A stretch of DNA of 64,000 bases from an uncultured Negativicutes bacterium (GCA_900752195.1 CAADUJ010000007.1:277594-341593), one strand, 5' to 3'; positions 55,055 through 62,727 are shown, numbered from the stretch's first letter. The notes: generated by a model from the sequence alone, not told the origin. Program-made: numbers and translations.

Positions 55055-56020
55055 AAATATGGGATTATCAATTAAGCGGTCTGCTTCATCTATGTATCGG
55101 CGGACGATTGCTTGTGATTTATGTCGCGTCTGGCGCATAATTTCACGTTCTTCAACATGGTTCATGGCCGCTGAAGTAGCAAAGCCATGACGCAGGCTAT
55201 GGGCTCCATATTCTTTTGGATCCATTCCCATGAGGCCCACATATTTTTTCACGATAAGGGCAATGGTTTTATCGGAAATACGTGTCTTTCGGATATGATG
55301 ACCTTTTGTAAATCCCCTGAATACGGGACCGGAAACGATACCGCTGGCATCAAGCCAATTCTGTAAAGCCGTTACGGCACAGATTTCTTTTTCTTTCACA
55401 TAGGGAATTGCGATGACCTGGCCTTGATCGAATTGGTCTGTTTTTGATTTACGTAGTGTCACCAGCAGTCCAAGACGGGTGAAATTAAGGTCTTCCACAT
55501 CCATTCCTGCAATTTCAGAACGACGCATGGCTCCGTAAAATCCGATGAGTAATATGGCTTTATCGCGTAGTTGCTGTAGTTCTGTTCCTTCTACATAGGT
55601 AAGCATTTCCTTTATATCTTCAAACAGGATAGGTGCTTTGCCATGTTGCATAGTCCCTTTCATTCTCTTAATGCCTCTTAGAGCATTTTTGACGATAGGG
55701 AAGCGACAGGGATTGTCTCGTAGACCAGCGGCATCGAAATTTTCTGTTAATGCTGAAATGCGGCGTGCTACCGTATTGGCTTTAGCATTGTCGGCCAGGT
55801 CATTAATATAATTGACGATTGTTTCCGGTTCTGCTGGGAATGCGTTCTGATCATGATATTCGCACCATTCACAGAAATCACGCCAATCTGACTTATAAGC
55901 ATCAATCGTATTTTCTGCCCGAGCGACATAAATACTTTGACGGGACTTTTCTGTCAGATTTTCATTTTTTACAACGCTATCAGGTCGGTCTATATAGAAA
56001 TCTTTTATTTCTGTATCCAT
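55031..56020 (-). CDS. Tyrosine recombinase (site-specific integrase)
   Basis: 329 residues. SAM-like core-binding domain (AENTIDAYKSDWRDFCEWC, TVARRISALTENF), then the catalytic domain: Arg in GAMRRSEIAGMDVEDL, HSLRHGF, TRHKSQ where the family usually has TGH, and the Tyr in VRRYIDEAD. It belongs to the plasmid/chromosome integrase family that includes Xer-like enzymes, not to lambda-type integrases with an arm-binding domain. ATG 56020 with AGAGG 9 nt upstream is preferred to 56038. TTCCGATAA motifs lie just upstream. Confidence 0.9.
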   Translation of the reverse strand: MDTEIKDFYIDRPDSVVKNENLTEKSRQSIYVARAENTIDAYKSDWRDFCEWCEYHDQNAFPAEPETIVNYINDLADNAKANTVARRISALTENFDAAGLRDNPCRFPIVKNALRGIKRMKGTMQHGKAPILFEDIKEMLTYVEGTELQQLRDKAILLIGFYGAMRRSEIAGMDVEDLNFTRLGLLVTLRKSKTDQFDQGQVIAIPYVKEKEICAVTALQNWLDASGIVSGPVFRGFTKGHHIRKTRISDKTIALIVKKYVGLMGMDPKEYGAHSLRHGFATSAAMNHVEEREIMRQTRHKSQAIVRRYIDEADRLIDNPIFKITDHSK

Positions 56021-56040
56021 ACATTGTGCCTCTTTCATGA

Positions 56041-56453
56041 CTCTGTTTTTATTTCCGATAATTGTTTTTATATCATTGCTATATACATCTGTAAAATGCC
56101 AAAATGTACGTAATTAAGCTCATTTATAGTTATCTTTTTATTCTAATATTATCGGAATATTTCTTTATAGTATAATGAATTTAAAAAAAGTAGTCAATGA
56201 TAACGTTTGCAGTAAAGTATTGATATATATTGCGCTCGAATCTAATTATTCATGCGGTTTTTAAGGATGGCAGGCACTACAGTCTGAATGCGTTCATATA
56301 AAAATGAACTGGCAGGGTGCTTTTGTATGTATGACAGGTACGACTCTCTTTCCATCGTTTTGTCACTAGAGAATTTTTCTATCATTTGTAGTACAATAAA
56401 GAGGATTAGTTACTGCTTTACCTGTGCAAATATGTGAAGAATAAGGAGCTTAC
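56041..56453. other. AT-rich intergenic region with recombinase-site-like motifs
   Basis: About 410 bp without a gene. TTTCCGATAAT (56052-56062) and ATTATCGGAAT (56148-56158) are in inverted orientation about 85 bp apart; both share TTCCGATAA with the palindrome at 58390. Nothing else recognisable. Confidence 0.6.
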
Positions 56454-56996
56454 ATGAATATTACTGTCTATTTAGGTTCTCGTCTGGGAAATCAATCGTA
56501 CTATGCTGATTATGCCTACAAACTAGGTGCTCATATTGCTAGCCATGGTCATACGTTGGTTTATGGAGGTAGTAAAACGGGTTTGATGGGCCTACTAGCC
56601 GATGGTGCTTTGGATCATAAGGGGCATGCTATTGGTGTAGAACCGGCCTTTTTCTTGAAAGAAGAAATGCAACATCGTGGATTGACAGAACTCATTGTCA
56701 CTGAAGATATGAATGAACGAAAACGAAAAATGATGGAACTAGGGCAAGTATTTTTAGCTTTTCCTGGCGGAGTGGGAACGTTGGAAGAAATCAGTGAAGT
56801 TATGAGCCATGTAAAACTAGGGCTCATACAAGGCGCGTTTGCATTTTTGAATTTTCATGGCTTTTATGAGCCTTTTAAAGCGTATGTAAACCATATGGCT
56901 CATGAAGGATTTATTGAACCTTCCTGGGTTGCTACGATACCTTTTATTTCTACCATAGAAGAACTAGATCATTTTATAGATGCTGTCAAGAAATGA
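56454..56996 (+). CDS. LOG family protein (TIGR00730; lysine decarboxylase-like)
   Basis: 180 residues: VYGGSKTGLMGLLADGAL and the PGGVGTLEEISEV motif typical of LOG phosphoribohydrolases, which release free base from nucleoside 5'-monophosphates. Usual length. AAGGAG precedes ATG. First of three plus-strand genes between the recombinase and the prophage. Confidence 0.93.
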   Translation: MNITVYLGSRLGNQSYYADYAYKLGAHIASHGHTLVYGGSKTGLMGLLADGALDHKGHAIGVEPAFFLKEEMQHRGLTELIVTEDMNERKRKMMELGQVFLAFPGGVGTLEEISEVMSHVKLGLIQGAFAFLNFHGFYEPFKAYVNHMAHEGFIEPSWVATIPFISTIEELDHFIDAVKK

Positions 56997-57039
56997 TGAC
57001 AGGAGTCATCCTATATTGGACAAAAGGAGAGGATAGCTA

Positions 57040-57318
57040 ATGACAGAACGAGCGATACCGAATGCCGGTGAAATATGGCTTCATTTTAAGGGAAAACAAT
57101 ATCGCATACTTGCTATTGCGGAGGACACCAGGACTGGTGAGCGATACGTCGTATACAAGGCCTTATACGGCACATATCGTGATTATGTGCGTCCTCTTTC
57201 CATGTTCATGAGTGAAGTGGACCATAAAAAATACCCCGACGTTACGCAGATGTGGCGGTTTGAAAAATTGCCCAATCTGTGTTCCTGGAATCCCATTTTA
57301 GGGAACGCAAAATACTGA
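57040..57318 (+). CDS. DUF1653 domain protein
   Basis: 92 residues: HFKGKQYRILAIAEDTRTGE, VVYKALYGTYRDYVRPLSMF and a WRFEKL end match DUF1653, a small SH3-like domain of unknown function. GGAGAGG before ATG; 15 bp before the acetyltransferase, probably one operon. Confidence 0.88.
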   Translation: MTERAIPNAGEIWLHFKGKQYRILAIAEDTRTGERYVVYKALYGTYRDYVRPLSMFMSEVDHKKYPDVTQMWRFEKLPNLCSWNPILGNAKY

Positions 57319-57333
57319 GGAGGTCCTTGCGTC

Positions 57334-57969
57334 ATGAACAAAAAGGAATGGAATCGCATGATTAAGGGCGAACTATATCATTGGCGCGAAGTCCATGACT
57401 GTAGTTTTGAACGCATTCATGCAGCACAAAGGAAGTTTAATAACTGCGATGACTTACATGATGCCCAAGCCTTTGCAGAATTAAAAGCTTGTTTTGCAAA
57501 AGCTCCTGATGATATGATACTCATCGCCCCCGTTTATTTTGATCACGGTGATCGCATACATTTTGGAAAACATTTTTTTGCCAATACAGATTTCACCATA
57601 TTGGACGCTAATTATGTAACTTTTGGAGATGATGTCTTCGTAGGTCCTCATGTCAGCATCTATACGGCAGGCCATCCTATTGATGCAGAAGTACGGAATA
57701 CTGACCTGGAATATGCCAAACCCGTTACGATAGGATCTAGTGTCTGGATTGGAGGTAATGTCGTCATTAACCCAGGCGTCACAATCGGTGATGACGTCGT
57801 CATTGGGGCGGGATCTGTTGTGACTCATGACATACCAAGCCACGTCATGGCTGCAGGGAACCCTTGTAAAGTCATACGACCGATAACGGAAAAGGACTAT
57901 GACTATTGGCATCGTCAATGGGATGACTACAAAAAAGATAATAAACAAACGTTCGAAGAGATGAAATAA
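57334..57969 (+). CDS. Maltose O-acetyltransferase-like hexapeptide acetyltransferase (Maa/LacA/NodL)
   Basis: 211 residues. N-terminal Mac domain (MIKGELYHW), then a left-handed beta-helix with hexapeptide repeats; catalytic His in YTAGHPID, WIGGNVVINPGVTIGDDVVIGAGSVVTHDIP. Transfers acetyl from acetyl-CoA to a sugar hydroxyl. GGAGG before ATG. Confidence 0.93.
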   Translation: MNKKEWNRMIKGELYHWREVHDCSFERIHAAQRKFNNCDDLHDAQAFAELKACFAKAPDDMILIAPVYFDHGDRIHFGKHFFANTDFTILDANYVTFGDDVFVGPHVSIYTAGHPIDAEVRNTDLEYAKPVTIGSSVWIGGNVVINPGVTIGDDVVIGAGSVVTHDIPSHVMAAGNPCKVIRPITEKDYDYWHRQWDDYKKDNKQTFEEMK

Positions 57970-58004
57970 ACGTCGCAAAACATTTGTTCTAAACAAAAAC
58001 TCCT

Positions 58005-58141
58005 TGTAATTACGATAATAACCATTCGTTGTTTCGACTCTATTACCATCTAGTTTTAGTGGTGAAGTATCACCACAAGGTGTCAACTATTCCGACCTAC
58101 GGCTAACGCCTAAGAGGTCAGGGTATCCTGCCCGCATTTAG
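58005..58141 (+). pseudogene. Possible 3' remnant of an IS200/IS605-type tnpB or similar transposase gene
   Basis: An open frame of about 40 codons without a start ends at a TAG at 58139-58141. Its last residues read GVNYSDLRLTPKRSGYPARI, a style seen at the ends of TnpB-like proteins. The DNA also folds: GTGGTGA (58060-58066) with TCACCAC, and GACCT...AGGTC around GGCTAACGCC, as at the 3' ends of such elements. The family assignment is inference and no 5' part is present. Confidence 0.35.
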
Positions 58142-58324
58142 ATGAAAGAAAACGTATGCCTAGGGCTTGATATGCAAAATTTAGATGATGGTGATTTGGA
58201 AAATCAAATCAAAATGGCAACTATTTATGGTAAAACAGAATATGCCGACATGATGGTATCTGATAGCATCATTTGTAATAAAGACCGGCATTTCGCTAAT
58301 TTCGGATATCTTATAATATTTTGA
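58142..58324 (+). pseudogene. Fragment of a HipA-like kinase gene
   Basis: 60 codons containing SDSIICNKDRHFANFGYLI, which matches the catalytic loop of HipA-type kinases (NxDRHxxNFG). The rest of the roughly 300-400 residue protein is missing on both sides, and the frame stops soon after the motif. It directly abuts the transposase-like remnant. No ribosome binding site. Probably a decayed gene. Confidence 0.5.
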
Positions 58325-58389
58325 AGATAGTATAAGATAATTCGCATGGTTGACACTATGTATATGCAAGTATTTAAAGGCATTTTTAT

Positions 58390-58422
58390 TTACTTCCGAT
58401 AATTTAACGTTATCGGAAGTAA
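58390..58422. repeat. dif-like 13-7-13 palindrome
   Basis: TTACTTCCGATAA, spacer TTTAACG, TTATCGGAAGTAA. The left arm differs by one base from the Firmicutes XerC half-site ACTTCCTATAA; arms and spacer have the size of tyrosine-recombinase core sites. Confidence 0.65.
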
Positions 58423-58754
58423 TGAAATATACACTACTATTCAATACTATAAATTACTTCAGTTATGCTAGAATAAGCCAGTTATTAAGAAAGTAATCGT
58501 TTATATTTATCTATCCTTTTCTATAGTTTTATTCTCGATTTTGGTACAAATGGCGGAAGAAATGGCGGAAGGTTTTAACCTGAGTAATCGTTGTGGTAAT
58601 GCGCCTTGCGGGGCTTTGGTAAAATGGAAAAACTAGAATTTAACCTTTGTTTTATACGATAATCGTAAATATTTATATAAAGCCGGATGTGCTAACTTAC
58701 ATGGTAAAACCATCTGATGCACTAATATTGCATTTAGGCGGTACTATATACAAA

Positions 58755-58800
58755 ATTGCCCCTGTGATCAGCATCTACATAAACTGCTGACCCCAGGGGT
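58755..58800 (-). terminator. Terminator of the prophage late operon
   Basis: CCCCTG (58759-58764) with CAGGGG (58794-58799) and an inner TCAGCA/TGCTGA stem; an AT-rich tail follows in the minus direction. Confidence 0.7.
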
Positions 58801-58841
58801 GTTATATTGTCGTCTGATATAGTAATTTTGTACACCGTAAA

Positions 58842-59282
58842 TTATTTTACAGCAAGGCCAATTAATAACGCTCCGGCCGCTACAGCCCAGGTATCCCGCT
58901 GACGCTTTGACACTGCGTACTTATGGCTTTCAGCGTTGATTTGAGCTGTCAACGTCTCTAAAGACTCGCTCTGCTGCGTCAATCGCATCTGCGTCTGACT
59001 GATTGAGTTCTGAGAGTTCTGTATTTGTGTCTGTGATATCGTCAGTTGCTCTTTGAGCGTTTTGATTTGCTGATTCTGCTGACTGATTAGCTGTTCGCGC
59101 TCGATCGAGTTCCGTTTGAGCATCTCGATTGAGTTCTTGAGCGTTTCGTACTGTTGTAATGACATCGTTATTGTTGGCTCTCTCAATGTCGTTGTAGTGC
59201 TGGCACAGTAGCCAGCCACCGGCACCAGCCACAACAAGGAGCAAAACAGCAATGATAATAAGTGTTTTTGAATTCTTAACAA
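58842..59282 (-). CDS. Spanin-like phage protein, embedded ORF
   Basis: 146 residues: signal-like N-terminus (HLLSLLFCSLLWLVPVAGYC), a long Gln/Ser coiled coil (about 40-120) and a C-terminal hydrophobic helix (TWAVAAGALLIGLAV). This is the outline of a spanin linking both membranes, though the Cys is preceded by Tyr rather than the Gly/Ala/Ser of a good lipobox. TTG start with AGGAGG 9 nt upstream. It shares almost all its DNA with the next entry in another frame. Confidence 0.6.
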   Translation of the reverse strand: MLRIQKHLLSLLFCSLLWLVPVAGYCASTTTTLREPTITMSLQQYETLKNSIEMLKRNSIEREQLISQQNQQIKTLKEQLTISQTQIQNSQNSISQTQMRLTQQSESLETLTAQINAESHKYAVSKRQRDTWAVAAGALLIGLAVK

Positions 59283-59319
59283 ATCTCTCAGCCTCCTCTT
59301 TTAATTGCAATAAATACAC
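58930..59319 (-). CDS. Rz-like inner-membrane spanin candidate overlapping the previous ORF
   Basis: 129 residues: a single N-terminal membrane helix (about 18-39, TLIIIAVLLLVVAGAGGWLL) followed by an Ala/Asn/Asp-rich coiled coil, the outline of an i-spanin. GTG start with AGGGGGG 8 nt upstream. All but 37 bp of it lies inside the 146-residue ORF, in a different frame, and each has its own ribosome binding site, as in Rz/Rz1. Directly downstream of the endolysin gene. Confidence 0.65.
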   Translation of the reverse strand: MYLLQLKEEAERFVKNSKTLIIIAVLLLVVAGAGGWLLCQHYNDIERANNNDVITTVRNAQELNRDAQTELDRARTANQSAESANQNAQRATDDITDTNTELSELNQSDADAIDAAERVFRDVDSSNQR

Positions 59320-59331
59320 AGTAAATCCCCC

Positions 59332-59961
59332 CTAATTGAAAACAGAACTATCATACATCCAGTCTCCGTCAATCGCATAACCACCGATTAACAACTTATT
59401 GGTGTCTTGCCACACATAGCCCTGTAGATCATCGACCTTTCCCCACTGGGCATTCCAGATTGGGCAGCTTAGCCCATACCAATTAATAGGTAGCCCATCT
59501 CCAACATTGCCATCGTCACTAGCAACAGCTTGGGCCAGCCAGCTATAGGACGCATAAACGCCGGCATTTAATCCAATGTTGTCAAGCCATGCGAGGCATT
59601 GAGCAGTAGCTGTCGCACCAGTAAAATCATAAAAATTCTTTGCTTTCCATCCGTCTGCATCCTCTAAGTCAAAGAATACAGGAAGTTCCAACAGGACGCC
59701 GCTATCTGCAATGATATCGGCACATTTTCGTGCGTGTATCGCAGTTATGTCTGGCGTGAGTGAATAATCATAATGATACGCACCGACTTTTAGTCCATAT
59801 TCGTGCGCCATCTGCACATTGTGCCGGAATTGTTGATCCTCATGACCATTTCCCCATGAGCAACGAATATAAGCAAATTTAGCACCGTTATATACTGCTG
59901 ATTGCCAGAAATCAGCAGATAAATATCCTTGTGCTTCTGATACATCAAATCCTCTGATCAT
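59332..59961 (-). CDS. GH25 phage endolysin (lysozyme)
   Basis: 209 residues, single GH25 (1,4-beta-N-acetylmuramidase) domain: IRGFDVSEAQG with the first catalytic Asp, AYIRCSWGNGHEDQQF, VGAYHYDYS and LPVFFDLEDADGW with the catalytic DxE. No signal peptide and no wall-binding domain, so it needs the holin for export. ATG 59961 is 6 nt from GGAGAG; ATG 59967 touches that site. Confidence 0.94.
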   Translation of the reverse strand: MIRGFDVSEAQGYLSADFWQSAVYNGAKFAYIRCSWGNGHEDQQFRHNVQMAHEYGLKVGAYHYDYSLTPDITAIHARKCADIIADSGVLLELPVFFDLEDADGWKAKNFYDFTGATATAQCLAWLDNIGLNAGVYASYSWLAQAVASDDGNVGDGLPINWYGLSCPIWNAQWGKVDDLQGYVWQDTNKLLIGGYAIDGDWMYDSSVFN

Positions 59962-59963
59962 AA

Positions 59964-60311
59964 TCATCTCTCCTTTGCTTTACTTTCAACATTTGTTGCT
60001 GTCGGCATATTTAATTGTTGTGTTGGCATGGAGTATCTTGCCGAGTTAAAACGGCTATCATAGCCATATTTTGTCCATGCCGCTTTGGCTAATCCTACAA
60101 CCGTAGCTATACCGCCACCGACTGCTGTAACTCCAGACCAACAGCTCATCAGTTCAAAATGTGTCCCACGAAGTGCATTGGACCAGTATCCGAACAACCA
60201 GCTAAATAATACAAGACATAAAAAAATCATCATAACCACACTCATAATTATGATTAATTGGAGCCAGTGTTTCTGTCCCCATTGTCCCAGGACAATAATC
60301 TTATTTTTCAC
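59964..60311 (-). CDS. Phage membrane protein, holin candidate
   Basis: 115 residues with two hydrophobic helices (about 18-42 and 57-76) and a polar C-terminal tail. Size, topology and position directly before the endolysin fit a holin, but no family is recognised. Its end overlaps the endolysin start region, and its start meets the end of the upstream gene. Confidence 0.65.
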   Translation of the reverse strand: MKNKIIVLGQWGQKHWLQLIIIMSVVMMIFLCLVLFSWLFGYWSNALRGTHFELMSCWSGVTAVGGGIATVVGLAKAAWTKYGYDSRFNSARYSMPTQQLNMPTATNVESKAKER

Positions 60312-60601
60312 TATTCATCCCCCTTTAATTCGGGCATTTCCATTACTTTTTTGTAAATGGAATCCATCACGCCGTTTTTTCCTAATTTGTGATAACATTC
60401 ATACATATTACAAAAGTTTTGTTTTTCAGATACAGTACACCCGTGTTTCCTTAATTTTTCATAAAATATTAACATATCGTATCGTAAAACAGCTTGTACG
60501 CCTTTTTGTACTGTTGACGCGGCTTTGTATAGTCCAAAAAAATATGCCACAGCTGACGATAAAAGCGAGATAATTATTGTTGTTATTATATGCTCTATCA
60601 T
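60311..60601 (-). CDS. Small phage membrane protein
   Basis: 96 residues: one N-terminal membrane helix (about 3-24), then QKGVQAVLRYDMLIFYEKL and FCNMYECYHKLGKNGVMDSIY, a pattern common in a small family found in Firmicutes prophage lysis regions. GGGAGG precedes ATG 60601. Likely accessory to or part of the holin system. Confidence 0.75.
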   Translation of the reverse strand: MIEHIITTIIISLLSSAVAYFFGLYKAASTVQKGVQAVLRYDMLIFYEKLRKHGCTVSEKQNFCNMYECYHKLGKNGVMDSIYKKVMEMPELKGDE

Positions 60602-60629
60602 TTGATACCTCCCGGAAAGGATGATTTTC

Positions 60630-61661
60630 ATGAGATTTCCCAATGGTTACGGTAGCATTACACATTTATCTGGCCGCCGTCGGCGTCCGTATGCTGTGAG
60701 AAAAACCATAAATGGACATCAAAAATACCTCGCTTTCTTTACTGCCTACCAGGAAGCCCTGGTGTATTTAGTAGATCTGAATAAATGTCCGGCTATTTTA
60801 GGCACTACTATTACATTTGGCGACGCATATCGTCTGGAAATGATTGAGCGTCGTAAACGTATTTCCTTGGCGACTGCCCATAACTATGACATTGCGTTCA
60901 AAAAATGTACAGCGGTTCATGATAAAAAATTGTGTGAGCTGACAGTATCTGATTTACAAAGCATCGTTAAAACAATGTCAGTTGCTGGTATTGGTCATCC
61001 GATGCAGAAAAAGGTCCGGCAGGTCATGCACAACGTATACCATTATGCCATTAAGTATCAGTTAATTCCTACTACCGCTGATATCAGCCGGTTTGTTGAC
61101 ATTGATATGCCAAAACGGAAATATAAGAAATGTCCTTTTAACACGAGGCAGTTAAACCGCGTCAAGTCGATCGCTGACAATCCCAGTCATCCATTATCGA
61201 TGTTTGCGATGACAGTAATCATGATGTGCTATAGCGGACCGCGCCCATCAGAATTTTTGCATGTGTTGAAAGCTGACGTTAAACTTAAACAACGATTTTA
61301 TCGTATACGGGATAGCAAAACAGCCGCTGGCAGGAATCGCATAGTCCCCATTAACCGGAAAGTACTGCCATACTATGAGTATTGGATGCGTCGCCCCGGT
61401 TTAACACTCATTAGTACTGATGAAGGGCGGCCATTGACCTACCATCAGTTTTTGACACAGTTCCGGCATGTTATGGACGCGTCACGATGTCATCATACGC
61501 CTCACGAATGCCGACATACTTGTGCAACATGGCTTGATAGTAAGGGCGCAAATAAATTAGCTGTTAAACGGATACTGGGTCATGCTGTACAGGATATAAC
61601 CGATGGCGTTTATACGCATCCGACTATCAGACAATTACGTCATGCTATTGACCTGCTGTAA
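60630..61661 (+). CDS. Tyrosine recombinase within the prophage late region, candidate shufflon invertase
   Basis: 343 residues. Short AP2-like arm-binding start (NGYGSITHLSGRRRRPYAVR), core-binding region, then the catalytic domain: Arg in YSGPRPSEFL, HECRHTCATWL, LGHAVQ and the Tyr in DGVYTHPT. All six catalytic residues look intact. It is transcribed against the tail and lysis genes and sits between them, 0.8 kb from the invertible fibre cassettes. That placement suggests an Rci-like invertase rather than the integrating enzyme, though both remain possible. ATG 60630 is preferred; ATG 60621 touches AAAGG. Confidence 0.88.
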   Translation: MRFPNGYGSITHLSGRRRRPYAVRKTINGHQKYLAFFTAYQEALVYLVDLNKCPAILGTTITFGDAYRLEMIERRKRISLATAHNYDIAFKKCTAVHDKKLCELTVSDLQSIVKTMSVAGIGHPMQKKVRQVMHNVYHYAIKYQLIPTTADISRFVDIDMPKRKYKKCPFNTRQLNRVKSIADNPSHPLSMFAMTVIMMCYSGPRPSEFLHVLKADVKLKQRFYRIRDSKTAAGRNRIVPINRKVLPYYEYWMRRPGLTLISTDEGRPLTYHQFLTQFRHVMDASRCHHTPHECRHTCATWLDSKGANKLAVKRILGHAVQDITDGVYTHPTIRQLRHAIDLL

Positions 61662-61792
61662 CTAATGTGTAACAAATCGTCGGATTGTAATTAATTTTTA
61701 GTGTTTATATTAATGTAGTTTTCAGCATTTCTTACGTCATACTTTCTGTAACAAATTTGCAACTAAAGAAATTTCTTTCGCAAATCGCTTTA

Positions 61793-62398
61793 TTATGCAG
61801 TTTCGTCGGACAAATACGGTTTTAACTCATCTGCATTTTTGCAGTTTTTAATTTTTTCTCTAATAGAGATGAAATCATTATATGCCTGTAATTGTTGCGC
61901 TCTTGCAAGTGCCCCTGCTTTCAGCATCTGTGATTTAGTTACAGTTGTTAATTCCATATTTTTTTCAGATGTATATACCTTATAGTTGCCAGAATCTCCC
62001 ATAAGCGTTAGCGCAATCTGCCAATCACGCTGTCCATCGTCGTCTGTAGCAAAGCCTATACCATCTACCCAGACAACAGCATTCTTTTTTTTAATATATG
62101 CTGCGTATTGCTGATTTAGTATAGTTTCTTTTAGCTCGTTTAACGTAGGTGGGACATAGTTTCGCTTCTGCTGAGATTCTAAATATGCATCGATATTGTC
62201 TATATAGTTTTCCAACGTTTCATTCGGGAAATCCTCAAATTCATCGTTAATAACCGTTGTTTTCTGCTGATCATCATATATGACTCGATTTCCAGGCTTA
62301 ACTCCGCCATCTGTCAAAAAATTAGTCAACGTATCATCATATATTTTTCCTTTGTTAATAATCAAAACATTGTCATTTAAAACTTGAAATACACGCAT
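61793..62398 (-). CDS. Phage tail-fibre assembly-type protein (DUF4376-like)
   Basis: 201 residues. The C-terminal half (VVWVDGIGFATDDDGQRDWQ and onward) resembles DUF4376 domains of tail-fibre assembly proteins. It follows the collar-fibre gene on the same strand, the usual place for a fibre chaperone. AAGGAGG precedes ATG. The silent fibre cassettes lie between the two. Confidence 0.7.
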   Translation of the reverse strand: MRVFQVLNDNVLIINKGKIYDDTLTNFLTDGGVKPGNRVIYDDQQKTTVINDEFEDFPNETLENYIDNIDAYLESQQKRNYVPPTLNELKETILNQQYAAYIKKKNAVVWVDGIGFATDDDGQRDWQIALTLMGDSGNYKVYTSEKNMELTTVTKSQMLKAGALARAQQLQAYNDFISIREKIKNCKNADELKPYLSDETA

Positions 62399-62429
62399 TA
62401 TAAAACCTCCTTAAAGTATCAAATATAAA

Positions 62430-62446
62430 TCTGTCGGGGAGTTGGC
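62430..62446 (+). repeat. Shufflon core site D
   Basis: TCTGTCGGGGAGTTGGC, starts silent cassette 1; encodes VGELA in frame. Confidence 0.85.
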
Positions 62447-62711
62447 TAGTCACGGACATTTGGTGCGGACTTGGAACACTGTAAGCAACGGGGGCACACC
62501 CCAGCTGTATAGAAATGGACGCTGGGAAAACTATACCGGAGGTGCCTTTAGAGTATCCGGGACTTGGAATGATGACGTTGTGACAACAAAAAACGCACCG
62601 CAAAGTGGGTACGGTGACCCAGCCGGGACTACTGATGGTACCGGCAACAACGCATATCATAATAACGTACCTGCATCTATAGCCTGCTTTTGCTGGAAGC
62701 GCACTGCCTAG
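62430..62711 (+). other. Silent fibre-tip cassette 1
   Basis: No start codon of its own. From the core, 92 codons run VGELASHGHLVRTW to a conserved end (YHNNVPASIACFCWKRTA, stop at 62709-62711). The middle is unlike the other tips and is Gly/Asn/Thr-rich. Confidence 0.85.
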
Positions 62712-62727
62712 CTGTCGGAGAATTACC
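62711..62727 (+). repeat. Shufflon core site C (diverged)
   Basis: GCTGTCGGAGAATTACC; shares CTGTCGG and GA with the others but differs at several later bases. Encodes VGELP. Confidence 0.65.

Larger units (their letters stand above)
58325..58841. other. Gene-free junction left of the prophage
   Basis: About 515 bp without a supported gene. It holds a 13-7-13 palindrome (58390-58422), a perfect tandem 12-bp repeat AAATGGCGGAAG (58548-58559, 58560-58571) and the late-operon terminator (58755-58800). The prophage boundary probably lies here. Confidence 0.6.

Noticed and set aside
58142..58324. The HipA-like fragment as an intact small gene
   Set aside because: It has no ribosome binding site, only the catalytic loop of a much longer family, and ends abruptly.
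60085..60573. 162-codon plus-strand frame across the holin-like genes
   Set aside because: Antisense to two genes with good starts and membrane topology; no ribosome binding site.
62373..62660. Minus-strand 95-codon frame across the silent cassettes
   Set aside because: It lies antisense to cassette 1, whose plus-strand frame shares clear motifs with the other tips; this frame has no ribosome binding site or recognisable content.
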